From: Ignavibacteria bacterium
Lineage (GTDB): Bacteria > Bacteroidota > Ignavibacteria > Kapaibacteriales > Kapaibacteriaceae
Direction: 5' to 3'
Assembly (NCBI GenBank): GCA_013204605.1
Contig: JABMNI010000013.1
Location: forward strand, 1-64,000
Length of the DNA stretch: 64,000 nt
Below, piece after piece: positions 26,530-36,472 of the stretch (its first letter is position 1; the number at the start of each line of letters is the position of its first letter). Below the pieces are notes generated by a model that was given only the letters and a program-made list of their open reading frames with translations, searched no databases and was not told where the DNA came from. The position numbers and the translations under genes are program-made.

Positions 26530-28986
26530 ATGAAATTGATTCTGCACGCTGGTATTATTCTCGCTTTAACCTTGTTCTTTGCGTCTCAATTAGCGGCTCA
26601 GGGGCTGATTACGCCATCGTTTACCCAACTGGTTGGCAACGGTACGACCCCGCGCGAACACCCTGCGGACATGCTAAGATTAAAATTAGATGTCAAGTTC
26701 GATGCTTTCACCGGTACCGTGTACGGACGGGTAATGCATACGTTTAAAGTGCTTCAACAAAGCGTCGATTCAATTGAATTCGATGCAATGAAAATTACAT
26801 TCCAACAAGTTTTGATTGGCAATAAGCCCGCGCGGTACAGACAGACCGATACTACTGTAATTGTGTACTGTGAGCCGAGGCTGAATTGGGATAGGGTTGA
26901 CAGTATCTCGTTCACCTATTCGGCAAAGCCACGAAGAGGGATCTATTTTGTTGGATGGTCAGACAGTACAGGTACCATGCGGCGTCAGATATGGACGCAG
27001 GGGCAGGGCATAGACACCCGACACTACATCCCACTCTATGATGAAATGAACGACAAAGTAATATCAGAAACCATAATCACCTTCGATTCTTCGTACAAAG
27101 TGTTATCGAATGGAAACTTGATAAGCGGTATCTTCAATTCCGACGGCACCAAAACTTGGCACTATGCAATGACGAAACCCCAAGCCCCCTACCTAATCAT
27201 GATAGCCGTGGGAAAATATGCCATTGCCGATACGCAGGCGCACAATAAAGTGCCAATGCACCTCTATTACTATGCAGACCTCCCTGAAACGCGCGAACCA
27301 ACCTATCGGTATAGCACCGAGGGGATGGACTTTCTTGAAAGTGAAATTGGGGTGCCGTATCCGTGGGAATCGTATAGTCAGATTCCGCTGGCCGACTTCA
27401 TTTTTGGCGCTATGGAGAATACCACGGCCACCACGTTTGGCGATTTTTATGTGACGGATGAAAGGGGCTGGCTGGACCGGTTTTACGTGAACACCAACGT
27501 GCACGAGCTTACACACCAGTGGTTTGGAGATTTAGTAACAGCGCGAAGTATTGCGCATAACTGGTTGCAGGAGAGTTTTGCAACGTATTATCCGCACGTG
27601 TATACTAAAATCTGGCAGGGTGAAGACGCGTATCAATATGGCAGGCGGCATTTACATTCTGCTGCGTTAGCGGCTGGCATGAAGGACCGATTTCCCGTTG
27701 TCCACGTTCAGGCTGGCGGATCGAGAGTCTACCAGAAAGGCGCAGCTGTGCTTGATATGATGCGGTACACCTTTGGTGCGGATCAGCTAAAACGGGTAAT
27801 ACAGCACTATCTGCGTCACCACGCATACAGCAACGTGGAAACCAACGATCTGTTCCAGTCATTTCAAGATACCCTAGGAATTTCTCCAAACTGGTTTTTT
27901 AACCAGTGGTTGTATCAAGGTGGCGAGCCCGAGTTCACCATCTCGTATGCACAAGCCATGGTAGCCGGGATACCTGGAATTTCCAAGGCAACTATTGTCA
28001 ACATTCTGCAGACCCATGAAACCGACAATTTGACCGGCTATTTTACAATGCCCGTGCATGTTGAGGTCCATTATATAGGCGGCGGCACCGATACTGCACT
28101 TGTCACGGTATCCGGTGCTCAAACCACGGTGACAGTTCCAAACGCAACCGGAAAAGCAATTGCGTTTGTGTTGTTCGACCCCGGCAGCTACGTCTTAAAG
28201 CGCGTGGTTTTCAGCCGAACGCACGCCGAACTATTGGCACAGGCTGAAAATGCACCCAACATGATAGATAGGTTCGATGCAATGTTAGAATTGCAGAAGC
28301 CGCAGAATGCTAAGCTGCTATCTCCGTCTGATATAGAGCGCATGTACAATCGCGAAACCTTTCACGCCACAAAGTCGGCCCTACTAACAATAGCCATCCA
28401 GCAGAAAAAGTCGGGCGTGAAGGGTCTTTTAAATTTGATTGAAAGGGGCTTAACCGACCCCGACGTGCAGGTTAGGAAGCACATGGTGGCTAACTTGCGT
28501 GTTGTTGACCTTGAAGTGCGATCAAAGTACGAGCTATTACTGACCGACCCATCGTACAGCATTATCGAAGATGCTTTCCAAAAGCTATGTTTATTCTATC
28601 CGAGTGACCGGCAACGGTATATCGGCATGGTTTCAATGCTTACGTCACCGGGCATGAAGGTTGAAATAGCCGTTTTGGAGCAAAGGTATCTGGCGGGCGA
28701 TGAGAAAGTGATGTCAGATTTGGCGGAACTATCGGGAAATAAATACGAGTTCATTACCCGTCAGAATGCAATGAGGGCAATAAAAAGGTGTGGAGTGCTA
28801 ACTGGCCGGTCATTTGCTAATATGGTGGACGCGTTAAACAATGCGAACACAAGATTATCAGACGTTGCTAATCAAACGCTTTCCTGGTTTGCGGAACAAC
28901 CTCGGTTTAAGGCGTTGATGTTGAGTGAAATGAGCAAGATTAGAGAGCAAGATAGGACGGCATTATTGGCAATAATCCTTCTTTAA
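26530..28986 (+). CDS. M1-family zinc aminopeptidase with HEAT-like C-terminus
   Basis: Exported gluzincin that trims peptides. Signal peptide 1-23 (ASQLAAQG). The N-terminal beta domain is followed by the exopeptidase motif GAMEN (293-297) and the zinc site HELTHQ (325-330) with the third ligand E348 in WLQESF, 18 residues after the last histidine. After the catalytic domain (to about 500) come an Ig-like strand region and helical repeats (about 560-818) resembling the HEAT-like domain of large M1 enzymes. It starts with ATG 60-80 bp from divergent crcB. A weak hairpin (28997-29011) follows the stop. Confidence 0.92.
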   Translation: MKLILHAGIILALTLFFASQLAAQGLITPSFTQLVGNGTTPREHPADMLRLKLDVKFDAFTGTVYGRVMHTFKVLQQSVDSIEFDAMKITFQQVLIGNKPARYRQTDTTVIVYCEPRLNWDRVDSISFTYSAKPRRGIYFVGWSDSTGTMRRQIWTQGQGIDTRHYIPLYDEMNDKVISETIITFDSSYKVLSNGNLISGIFNSDGTKTWHYAMTKPQAPYLIMIAVGKYAIADTQAHNKVPMHLYYYADLPETREPTYRYSTEGMDFLESEIGVPYPWESYSQIPLADFIFGAMENTTATTFGDFYVTDERGWLDRFYVNTNVHELTHQWFGDLVTARSIAHNWLQESFATYYPHVYTKIWQGEDAYQYGRRHLHSAALAAGMKDRFPVVHVQAGGSRVYQKGAAVLDMMRYTFGADQLKRVIQHYLRHHAYSNVETNDLFQSFQDTLGISPNWFFNQWLYQGGEPEFTISYAQAMVAGIPGISKATIVNILQTHETDNLTGYFTMPVHVEVHYIGGGTDTALVTVSGAQTTVTVPNATGKAIAFVLFDPGSYVLKRVVFSRTHAELLAQAENAPNMIDRFDAMLELQKPQNAKLLSPSDIERMYNRETFHATKSALLTIAIQQKKSGVKGLLNLIERGLTDPDVQVRKHMVANLRVVDLEVRSKYELLLTDPSYSIIEDAFQKLCLFYPSDRQRYIGMVSMLTSPGMKVEIAVLEQRYLAGDEKVMSDLAELSGNKYEFITRQNAMRAIKRCGVLTGRSFANMVDALNNANTRLSDVANQTLSWFAEQPRFKALMLSEMSKIREQDRTALLAIILL

Positions 28987-29043
28987 AAATTTGGTTCGGT
29001 AATTGCTACCGTACCGTGTTGCAAAAAAGTCTACCTAATTCGG

Positions 29044-29075
29044 TTTGAAACACCGAAAAGGTTGACTATTTTTGC
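29044..29075 (+). promoter_or_regulatory. Bacteroidota-type promoter of the large adhesin
   Basis: TTTG at 29044-29047, 19 bp of spacer, then TATTTTTG at 29067-29074 followed by C. This is a near-perfect match to the Bacteroidota TTTG-N19-TAnnTTTG promoter. Transcription would start near 29081, leaving a leader of about 130 bases before the ATG at 29215. A small inverted repeat (29039-29057) overlaps the -33 element and could bind a regulator. Confidence 0.6.
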
Positions 29076-29214
29076 TGACGACGAATTGTGGGAGAGGTGT
29101 GTCTGATAGAGATAACCTCCCATAAAATAAGCTACTTAGACTGAATCCGCCATTGAGCGGTTAATGAGAGAAGAAATGAATAAACGACATAATCATATAA
29201 AATGTGGAGGATCT

Positions 29215-32200
29215 ATGAGTCGCAACGCTACCGTTTTTGTATCGTTGCTCGTGGCTGTATTACTGTTCGGGGGACTCCTCGTTCAGCCAGCATACAGTCA
29301 GGGTACCTTCGGTTACACGGTGAGTAACGGCATCTACAGCGAATCGTTCGGAGGAACGGTTTTAGCTTCGGGTAGCGGTATTTCCGGGTTCGAAGGAACA
29401 GTAAATATTGGTTTCACCTATACGTATGGCGGAGTGGCTTACACTACTGTATATGTAAACGGAAACGGATATGTTACGTTTGGTGCGGCGGGAAATAGCG
29501 GTAACGCTACCCCTCTTTCAAGCCCGAACTCTGCTACAGCAGTAATTTCGGCATGGGGTGCGGCTATTAGTGGTGCAACTGGTGCTGAACTACGTTCCGA
29601 GCTTACTGGTGGTGCTGGAAGTCGCGTACTGACGTTGCAATGGAAGAATGTCACGCGTGCTCCAGCGGGTTCTTCGCTTGGACTGTATAACTTTCAAATC
29701 AAGCTGAGAGAAGGTTCTAACAACGCGGAGATTATGTACGGTGCTATGAACATTGCTGGAGCCAAGGGTGCCGAAATCGGAACCTACTCATTGTCTAACG
29801 GCATAATGGCATTCAGAACGCGGTACGAAGAGAACACATGGTCTATGCCAAAGGTTGTTACTGCGTCTCCTTATTACTCGCAAGCCCTAGAAGGATTCGG
29901 TCCGGCAAGTGGATTGACGTATAGTATTTTGGCTCGTGTAGCAAATGATGCTGGAATTGTTGGCATTTCAAATCCTACGAAGTACAATGCTGATGTTTCT
30001 CAAAACGTTCAGATTCGCGTTCGTAACTGGGGTTCAAATAACCTTGATAGCGTGATTATTGACTGGAAAGTAAACGGAGCAACTCTTACGGCAGTTAAAT
30101 ATTACCCACAGCCAGCAATGGCTCCGGGTACTGAGAACACCATTACGATAGGTTCAGTTTCGTTCGCGGCTAACACATTCAACACGATTTGGGTAGGCAC
30201 TCTAGCACCAAATGGACAAACTGATGCGCGAACTTCAAATGATGCTCATCAAATCTATTCTGCACCAAGGGTAACCGGAAAAGTAAATATTGCTGCTAAC
30301 GGAAATCCTGGAGTATTCCCTAATATTAGAGAGTGTGTCCGTCATTTATCAGTAGCTGGTATAGGTGGAAATGTTGATGCGCACATTTTTAATGGTACGT
30401 ACAACGAGCAGGTGATTATTCCATCGTTCGATAATTCGTTAGCTGGTGGAACGGTTACGTTCATGAGTGCTGCTAATAACACACCTAAGATTACTTGGAC
30501 GCCGAGTAATAACCCATCTTGGACCTATTCGCTTGCTGGCGCTTGCCGCGCAATTGCGACTTTAGACCTAACTGCACCTTGCAACACCAATTTCAAGAAC
30601 TTGGTGTTTGAATTGCCAAATGGTCAAAACTGGGGTGGATTTATCTACGGTGATATTCGTGGTGGTACAGTTAACATCGAAAATTGTACGTTTAACGGTC
30701 CTAACAATTTCTTGACAATGACCAACCCATTTGTCGGACTATACTTGTTTGACAAGTCGAACTTCGGTACAATAAACGTACTGGGTAATACTGTTAACAA
30801 CTATCCATCTTCGATGGAATTAGATGGCAGTGATCAAACCGTAGTTAATGTTAGAAATAATACGTGTAATAACACTCGTTTCGGATTGTATTCAGAGGGG
30901 GCTAAGATAGACGTAAGCAACAACAAGATCTATGGTACGAGTGGCTACACCTATTTTTACGGTGTGGTTGTAATTAGTGTTAATGGTTCAGTTGCGAATA
31001 ATCAGATATATGGTGATGTTTCGGCTACAGCTCAAACTACTACGTACGGCATTCAAACGGTACCGGATAATGGTAATCTTTTGGTGACGAATAACATGAT
31101 TGGTGTTGGGGCTTCTGCAAATACCTATGGTATCGCCAACTTATACGCTGGAACCTCTGCTGGTACTGCTCAGTTCTATCACAACACTGTAAATACAACT
31201 GGAACTGCTGTTTCTGCAGCAACTTCAGCGTTTTACAATCAGTCATTAATGGAGAGCTATCCGAACTCAGCTGTTGAGTTGGTAAACAACATTTTCCATT
31301 CCGTTGGTACTGGAACAAATGGTGGATACGCGATTAGGTTAGACGATGCTGGAGTAATCAACAATACAACTTCAAACCCTCTAAAGACTAGTGACTTTAA
31401 CGATCTGTATACATCTGGAACAAATGTGGGATTCTGGAAGAATGTAAATGTTCCTAAGGTTGCAGGTATAAATCCATTGTCAACATGGAGGACTACTTCA
31501 GCTCGTGACAATAACTCTGCAGCTGTTGCTGCAACATTCTATGGCAGTGGCGACCTAAACTTATTGAACATTATTCCTGCTTTGTGGGGATCAGGTTCAA
31601 TTCTAGCTATCGTGCCTAAAGATATTGATGGTGAAACTCGTACAAAACCATATATGGGTGCCGACGAAGTTCGACCTTCAATCCGCTTTGTTCAGCAGCC
31701 AGTTAGTCGTTATGCTTGCCTAGGTGAATCTTTCAATTTGATTGCAATTGCCGAAGTAACGGTTGGCGCAACAGTTACATACCAATGGTTTAAAGATGGA
31801 GTAGAATTGACCGGTCAAACTGGTGCAATCCTTTCCTTCGGTGGCGTCGGATACCAGGCTGCTGGAGTTTTCACTTGCCTAGTAAAGGCATCTGACGGTA
31901 CTAACAACGTACAGCTTATGTCAGATGCAGCATCAATAATTGTAGTCCATTCTACAACTATTATTGTTTGCCCAGCTTCTAAGCCTGTAGCTTCAGGCTC
32001 CACAGTTATTCTTGAAATGGAAGCTGAAGCAATTGGTGGACCTTCTAACTTCAACCCTACATATCAGTGGAAAAAACGCTACTGGAGTCCAACTTCGGTT
32101 GCATACCTAGATAGTAATGTGACTGATAACGGAAGAATTACTGGTTCAAATTCAAATCGTCTTACAATTCGCGAAATAGGTCGTGTAGATACACTTGACC

Positions 32201-33357
32201 AGTACGTTTGCGTTGTAACCGGATATTGTGGAAGTGCTACAACAAAATCAGCAAGATTGTTTATCCCAACCATCGCAGCATCTAACAACACTCCAAATGT
32301 GTGTCTGGGTGGAGTTGTTCAAATTGAATGCTCTGCTATTCCTGGTGTTGTGCCAGGCGCAACAGTTAGCTATCAGTGGCAAAAGAACGGTGTTAACGTT
32401 AGCGATGATGCAAACACCACCGGTTCAATGACCAAGGTTCTTACCATCGGTAATGCTTCGGCAGCTGCGAATGGTGATTATACCTGCGTTGCTAAGTACG
32501 GCGTTGATGGTGATCCAATCCCATCTAACACTATTACAGTTACGCTATCTAATCCAGTTGCTATTACTGGTCAGCCTGATGGCGACACATTGTGTGTTGG
32601 TTCTGAATTGAAAATCACAGTTACAGCTTCAGGATCAAATACTTCGTACCAATGGATGAAGGGAACAACCTCAATTCCAGGTGCGATTGCTAATGTGTTT
32701 ACGGTTGCAAGTGCAACGGCTAATGATGCCGGTACGTACTCGGTTGTAGTTACCAACTCATGTGGTGGCGTTACAAGCGGAACTGTTGACGTTTTTGTTA
32801 ACACTAAGCCTGAGATTACTACTGAGCCTACAAATGCTGCCGTTACTGAAGGCAATGAGATTAAGTTTAGCGTAGTGGCCTCCGGTACTGCAACTCTTAC
32901 ATACCAGTGGTATAAGAACGATACTTCAATAGCTGGAGCAACTACCGCTACATACACAATAGCGTCTGCCGTTGGCTCAGATACAGGATCTTACCGCTGT
33001 ATAGTAACAAATGGCTGTGGTTCTGATACTTCAGCTACAGTTGAAGCCTCGGTTGTAGTAGGTGTTGATGGTGGCGATATCACAATGGGTGCATTCATGC
33101 TTGGTGTTTCTTCGCCAAACCCTACTGCCGATGTTGTGAGATTCAACTACTCAACTCCAACTTCACAATTCGTTAAGATCGCTGTTACTAACGTTCTTGG
33201 ACGTGAGTTAACAACGCTGGTTAACGGATTTGTTGATGCTGGAACTCACCCCGTTGAATTCAGCACACAAGGTTTGAATCTATCACCTGGTATCTACTCT
33301 TACACAATTACCTCGAATGGATTTGTTGCTACTCAACAATTCGTTGTTACGAGATAA
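29215..33357 (+). CDS. Large T9SS-secreted beta-helix and Ig-like surface protein
   Basis: 1380-residue surface protein, likely an adhesin or matrix component. A signal peptide ends PAYSQG. The N-terminal quarter is beta-rich, with a CARDB-like domain near 250-350. Next is a right-handed parallel beta-helix at about 390-740 (repeating NIENCTF, NTVNNYP, NNTCNNTR, NNKIYG). Four or five Ig-like domains follow (each YQWxK...GxYxC, cysteine paired). It ends in a T9SS type A sorting domain (SPNPTADVVRFNYS, LGRELTTLVNG, LSPGIYSYTI, QFVVTR). I chose ATG 29215 over the upstream ATG at 29164 because it directly follows GGAGG with correct spacing and gives a normal signal peptide. A terminator follows. 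Confidence 0.88.
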   Translation: MSRNATVFVSLLVAVLLFGGLLVQPAYSQGTFGYTVSNGIYSESFGGTVLASGSGISGFEGTVNIGFTYTYGGVAYTTVYVNGNGYVTFGAAGNSGNATPLSSPNSATAVISAWGAAISGATGAELRSELTGGAGSRVLTLQWKNVTRAPAGSSLGLYNFQIKLREGSNNAEIMYGAMNIAGAKGAEIGTYSLSNGIMAFRTRYEENTWSMPKVVTASPYYSQALEGFGPASGLTYSILARVANDAGIVGISNPTKYNADVSQNVQIRVRNWGSNNLDSVIIDWKVNGATLTAVKYYPQPAMAPGTENTITIGSVSFAANTFNTIWVGTLAPNGQTDARTSNDAHQIYSAPRVTGKVNIAANGNPGVFPNIRECVRHLSVAGIGGNVDAHIFNGTYNEQVIIPSFDNSLAGGTVTFMSAANNTPKITWTPSNNPSWTYSLAGACRAIATLDLTAPCNTNFKNLVFELPNGQNWGGFIYGDIRGGTVNIENCTFNGPNNFLTMTNPFVGLYLFDKSNFGTINVLGNTVNNYPSSMELDGSDQTVVNVRNNTCNNTRFGLYSEGAKIDVSNNKIYGTSGYTYFYGVVVISVNGSVANNQIYGDVSATAQTTTYGIQTVPDNGNLLVTNNMIGVGASANTYGIANLYAGTSAGTAQFYHNTVNTTGTAVSAATSAFYNQSLMESYPNSAVELVNNIFHSVGTGTNGGYAIRLDDAGVINNTTSNPLKTSDFNDLYTSGTNVGFWKNVNVPKVAGINPLSTWRTTSARDNNSAAVAATFYGSGDLNLLNIIPALWGSGSILAIVPKDIDGETRTKPYMGADEVRPSIRFVQQPVSRYACLGESFNLIAIAEVTVGATVTYQWFKDGVELTGQTGAILSFGGVGYQAAGVFTCLVKASDGTNNVQLMSDAASIIVVHSTTIIVCPASKPVASGSTVILEMEAEAIGGPSNFNPTYQWKKRYWSPTSVAYLDSNVTDNGRITGSNSNRLTIREIGRVDTLDQYVCVVTGYCGSATTKSARLFIPTIAASNNTPNVCLGGVVQIECSAIPGVVPGATVSYQWQKNGVNVSDDANTTGSMTKVLTIGNASAAANGDYTCVAKYGVDGDPIPSNTITVTLSNPVAITGQPDGDTLCVGSELKITVTASGSNTSYQWMKGTTSIPGAIANVFTVASATANDAGTYSVVVTNSCGGVTSGTVDVFVNTKPEITTEPTNAAVTEGNEIKFSVVASGTATLTYQWYKNDTSIAGATTATYTIASAVGSDTGSYRCIVTNGCGSDTSATVEASVVVGVDGGDITMGAFMLGVSSPNPTADVVRFNYSTPTSQFVKIAVTNVLGRELTTLVNGFVDAGTHPVEFSTQGLNLSPGIYSYTITSNGFVATQQFVVTR

Positions 33358-33382
33358 TCGTTTAGAAATAAGACTTTAAAAA

Positions 33383-33418
33383 GGCTGCCGTTGGATATTC
33401 CGACGGCAGCTTTTTTTT
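33383..33418 (+). terminator. Rho-independent terminator after the adhesin gene
   Basis: Perfect 8-bp stem GCTGCCGT/ACGGCAGC (33384-33391 with 33403-33410), an 11-base loop and eight thymines. It begins 26 bp after the stop. The remaining 160 bp to the LolA-like gene shows no feature I can identify. Confidence 0.9.
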
Positions 33419-33579
33419 AATATCCTTGCAGGGATCTGGCGTTCTACACTTCCAAGATATGTTCGTCAGCGCAAGTGATATCAAGTCAACCATTGCGGGC
33501 TACTCGGAAGGTAGCAGAATCGTCAGACTGTAACAGTAGATTGCGGGAATAACAACGCTAAACGCTCAGGTATTCGGGA

Positions 33580-34167
33580 CTATTTGGTGAGATCAATCAA
33601 CGTCCACCCTTTGGGGACGGTGTAAACGAATGTTGATACAGGGATTCGAGCATTCTTAACCACGTTCTTGATAACCCATGTGGTTGGACTTCCATCCTGA
33701 CTGACGGTAATCTTGATGATTTTCAACTTCGCATCTAACGTAACGTATACTTCAGAAACGCCACCAATAATGGCTGAAGGACCCGGAGGGTAAAGCTTAA
33801 CCACTCTTGCATTGTTGGGAGAATTGACCTGCTGCCTGCTGTACACGTTGAAAAGAATGAAAAATATCTTTTCCAGGCTCATTTCGTTGCTGTTTGGACT
33901 GTATGCATTTACGATAACCGTTTTAGAGTTCTTCTCAGCATTCCAAACAAACTTGTTGTTTGAGACTATCGTTCGAGTTGGAAGGTCTAGTGCATAGCCA
34001 AGGCCTTTTGACGCCACTAGACGTCCGTTTATCCCATAACTACCCTCGAATGTGCACCGGATGGATCGCATGCCGGCATAATGCTTGTAAAATTGGTCTG
34101 AAAGGTCCTGCGCGCGCGCTGGTGAGGTTAAACAGAGTGCAACAGCAATATATGCCAGTTTGATCAT
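33580..34167 (-). CDS. LolA-like outer-membrane lipoprotein carrier protein
   Basis: Periplasmic protein with the LolA/LolB half-barrel fold, expected to shuttle lipoproteins or lipids from inner to outer membrane. Signal peptide MIKLAYIAVALCLTSPARAQ. The mature part contains the strands IRCTFEGSYGING, TIVSNNKFVWNAEKNSKTVI, where LolA proteins typically have D.....Y...NQV, and EVYVTLDAKLKIIKITVSQD. I chose the ATG at 34167; the longer frame from 34236 overlaps the DUF3108 gene and would bury the signal peptide. Sequence identity to classical LolA is low, so the call rests on pattern. DUF3108 precedes it closely, another envelope-type gene. Confidence 0.72.
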   Translation of the reverse strand: MIKLAYIAVALCLTSPARAQDLSDQFYKHYAGMRSIRCTFEGSYGINGRLVASKGLGYALDLPTRTIVSNNKFVWNAEKNSKTVIVNAYSPNSNEMSLEKIFFILFNVYSRQQVNSPNNARVVKLYPPGPSAIIGGVSEVYVTLDAKLKIIKITVSQDGSPTTWVIKNVVKNARIPVSTFVYTVPKGWTLIDLTK

Positions 34168-34225
34168 TAACCACGAAGGACGTTGAATTCCGCACAGTAC
34201 TTTAGGTTGGATCTCACGCGAGCAA

Positions 34226-35068
34226 CTAATTGTCATTAGTCACTACCTTCGCTGAAATAGCGCCACGTGTTCCTCGATACGATGTCAGTTCGGCGTTAAT
34301 ATTTCCAATTGGGATTTGTGTTGTGACCTTAATCGGAACCTTGCGGTCATCGTCACTTAACCACATTAACAATCGGCCATCAAATTTAAAGGGGCTACCA
34401 ACTTTCACCCCAGGTTCCACTACAATGCAGTTAAAAGTGCCGGCTTCTACGGTGATTTGCTGACGCCCCAATATTTTAACCGTTAAATCATGACTTTCAC
34501 GGTCCATAAAATTCTGCAAGCTAATTAGGTCACCCTTCTTAGCCCCTTTCAAATCATAAGCTCGCACATAATAGAAAGCAGACACTACATCATGCACAAA
34601 CGGTGGGACGTCGAACGTTCCCTCGGTAGTGACCGCCTTATTGCCAATTTGATCAAACGTAGCCTTAAAGTCCTTCTTGAATCCACCTTCGCGTGTATAC
34701 TGTTCGAACTTCCACGGAAAAAGCCCGTCAATATCAATCCAGGTCTTATAAAGGTCGCGAACTCGGTAAATAAAGTCGAGACTCTTGAGTGATGCCACTT
34801 CAAACCTCACCGGGTAACAGGGTCTGCCCTGAATAGTTTCGGGTTCCTTGCTCACAGAAAAAACTGCCGTTCCCGCCGTAATGAACTGGTAACTTATCTC
34901 GTATTCAAGCCGCTCACCCAAGCCATAGGCCTCGTTGGGTACATACCGTAGCATCTTGGGCTCGTCGTGCAGGCCCGCAATGGTTGCCACATTCACGAAC
35001 AAAATACCCAATGCTAACAATAGCACAGCGTTATATCTGGCGATTTTCGAGTACCCAGTGCTTATCAT
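34226..35068 (-). CDS. DUF3108 family secreted protein
   Basis: Periplasmic protein of the DUF3108 family, recognised by GERLEYEISYQFITAGTAVF, GRPCYPVRFEVASLKSLDFIY, the FPWKFEQYTREGGF strand, RESHDLTVKILGRQQI and the end motif VPIKVTTQIPIGNINAELT. It is probably a beta-rich fold related to lipoprotein-binding families. I place the start at ATG 35068, which gives a signal peptide (YNAVLLLALGILFVNVATIAG). The frame stays open to 35233, but that extension is made of a 36-bp tandem repeat and would put the hydrophobic segment 67 residues from the N-terminus. It lies 59 bp upstream of the LolA-like gene on the same strand. Confidence 0.78.
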   Translation of the reverse strand: MISTGYSKIARYNAVLLLALGILFVNVATIAGLHDEPKMLRYVPNEAYGLGERLEYEISYQFITAGTAVFSVSKEPETIQGRPCYPVRFEVASLKSLDFIYRVRDLYKTWIDIDGLFPWKFEQYTREGGFKKDFKATFDQIGNKAVTTEGTFDVPPFVHDVVSAFYYVRAYDLKGAKKGDLISLQNFMDRESHDLTVKILGRQQITVEAGTFNCIVVEPGVKVGSPFKFDGRLLMWLSDDDRKVPIKVTTQIPIGNINAELTSYRGTRGAISAKVVTNDN

Positions 35069-35141
35069 GAATGTGCTGCTTAACGGAGATTTAGTGCTTA
35101 TTGTGAATGTGCTGCTTAACGGAGATTTAGCGCCTATCGTG
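35056..35141. repeat. 36-bp tandem repeat upstream of the DUF3108 gene
   Basis: Two 36-bp units containing TGAATGTGCTGCTTAACGGA start at 35068 and 35104, with a partial third copy beyond 35140. The period is a multiple of three, so the frame stays open and reads as repeated KSPLSSTF-x-IST on the minus strand. Confidence 0.8.
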
Positions 35142-35260
35142 AATATCCTACAAATCAGAGACTTAGTACTAGCCGCGTGAGTGGTGATTTTTTGAAAGAG
35201 ATTCATTAGTAGTACGACGCCATTCTGATGCACCTCGTGCAGGTGGTGTTGTGTAGGGGG

Positions 35261-36385
35261 CTATTCAGACGCCGGAAGCTGCAGTGATTTAAACTCGGCT
35301 AGATCTTTTCCGGCAATGCCGGTTAGCGATCCAATAACGCTCGACATCGACAAGATAACTTTTTCTATTTGTTTGTCACGTTGCTTCCACATTTTTTCCA
35401 TGGCAGCACGCTCTCTTGAAACGTCCGATTGCATCTGATGAAAACTATCCATCACGCCTTCGATATTGTTTCGGAACTCTGGTCCCATTAGGTAATCATA
35501 CAGCATTACCATTTTCTCGCCCTTGTTTTCTTGCGTCACTAGAGCTAGGCTGACCGTAAGCACCATTTCTCTGAGTACAAGGCAAAGGCCTTTAAACTCC
35601 TGAAAACTACAAATCCATATTCCGTCCTTACTTCCAAATCTCTCCATTTCTTTAGGCATGGTCTCGGTAACAATCACACCGGCATCTGCCCCAACGGCAC
35701 GCATGTCACTCTTGAGCTTCTCCACCCAATCTGCGCCGAAGGTTTTTGTCCTTTTGCTTTCGTAATAGATCATTCCAACCACAACGCCGTTTTTCTGTAC
35801 GTGATGAATACAGTCGCCACCCCTAGCCCCTTTCACAATGGGTTCTATTACATCCATTGGAAAAGTAGATTGGAGAAATTCTTCTAACGCCAGTTCTTGC
35901 GTTTCGCCTTGAAGCTGTTGACTTCCTTGTTGTGCTTTTTTTTGAAGCTCTTCGATGAGCTTAGCTTGATCGGTCAATTTCTTTTGCAATTCGCGCATGC
36001 CGAGCTCATTGCGTTCTTGTTCCGTTTTGCGGACCTGTTCCTCCGCTTTCACTCTGACTTCCAGCGAACGGCGTTCCAACTCCAGTGCAAACTCTTCGTT
36101 CTTCTTTTCAAGCTCAACCTTGAGCTTCATGTGATCTAATTCAATGCCGCGAATTCGTTGCAGTTCTTTCTTGCTGTCGGCACTCTGCGCTTCTAACAGT
36201 TTGACTTTTTCTTCGTAATTGGAACGCTCTTCCTTTTTTGCATCGGCCACAAGTTGGGTGCGTTCAGCGCGGGCTTTCTCTGCAAATTCGCTACGCACAC
36301 GTTCTTCAACATCGTGAGCAAGCAATTCTTCGATGTCGATTTTTTGTCCGCAATTGGGACAGGTAATTTGACGTTGTGTGCTCAT
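35261..36385 (-). CDS. DUF2130 domain protein
   Basis: 374-residue protein of the DUF2130 family. An N-terminal zinc ribbon-like pair (CPNCGQKIDIEELL, about 8-21) is followed by a long charged coiled coil (about 30-165: repeated RSEF, EKAR, KKEER, ELEKKNEEF, ERRSLEVR) and a C-terminal domain at about 170-330 containing GGDCIHHVQKNG, IYYESKRTKTFGADWVEKLK and VIVTETMPKEME. That segment has the D-ExK-like layout of a restriction-endonuclease fold, though this is inference. The ATG at 36385 lies two bases beyond the tRNA end at 36388. A longer frame would translate the tRNA and is rejected. Function unknown. Confidence 0.86.
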   Translation of the reverse strand: MSTQRQITCPNCGQKIDIEELLAHDVEERVRSEFAEKARAERTQLVADAKKEERSNYEEKVKLLEAQSADSKKELQRIRGIELDHMKLKVELEKKNEEFALELERRSLEVRVKAEEQVRKTEQERNELGMRELQKKLTDQAKLIEELQKKAQQGSQQLQGETQELALEEFLQSTFPMDVIEPIVKGARGGDCIHHVQKNGVVVGMIYYESKRTKTFGADWVEKLKSDMRAVGADAGVIVTETMPKEMERFGSKDGIWICSFQEFKGLCLVLREMVLTVSLALVTQENKGEKMVMLYDYLMGPEFRNNIEGVMDSFHQMQSDVSRERAAMEKMWKQRDKQIEKVILSMSSVIGSLTGIAGKDLAEFKSLQLPASE

Positions 36386-36387
36386 TG

Positions 36388-36460
<73 letters not shown>

Positions 36461-36472
36461 TTTCGACGTACT

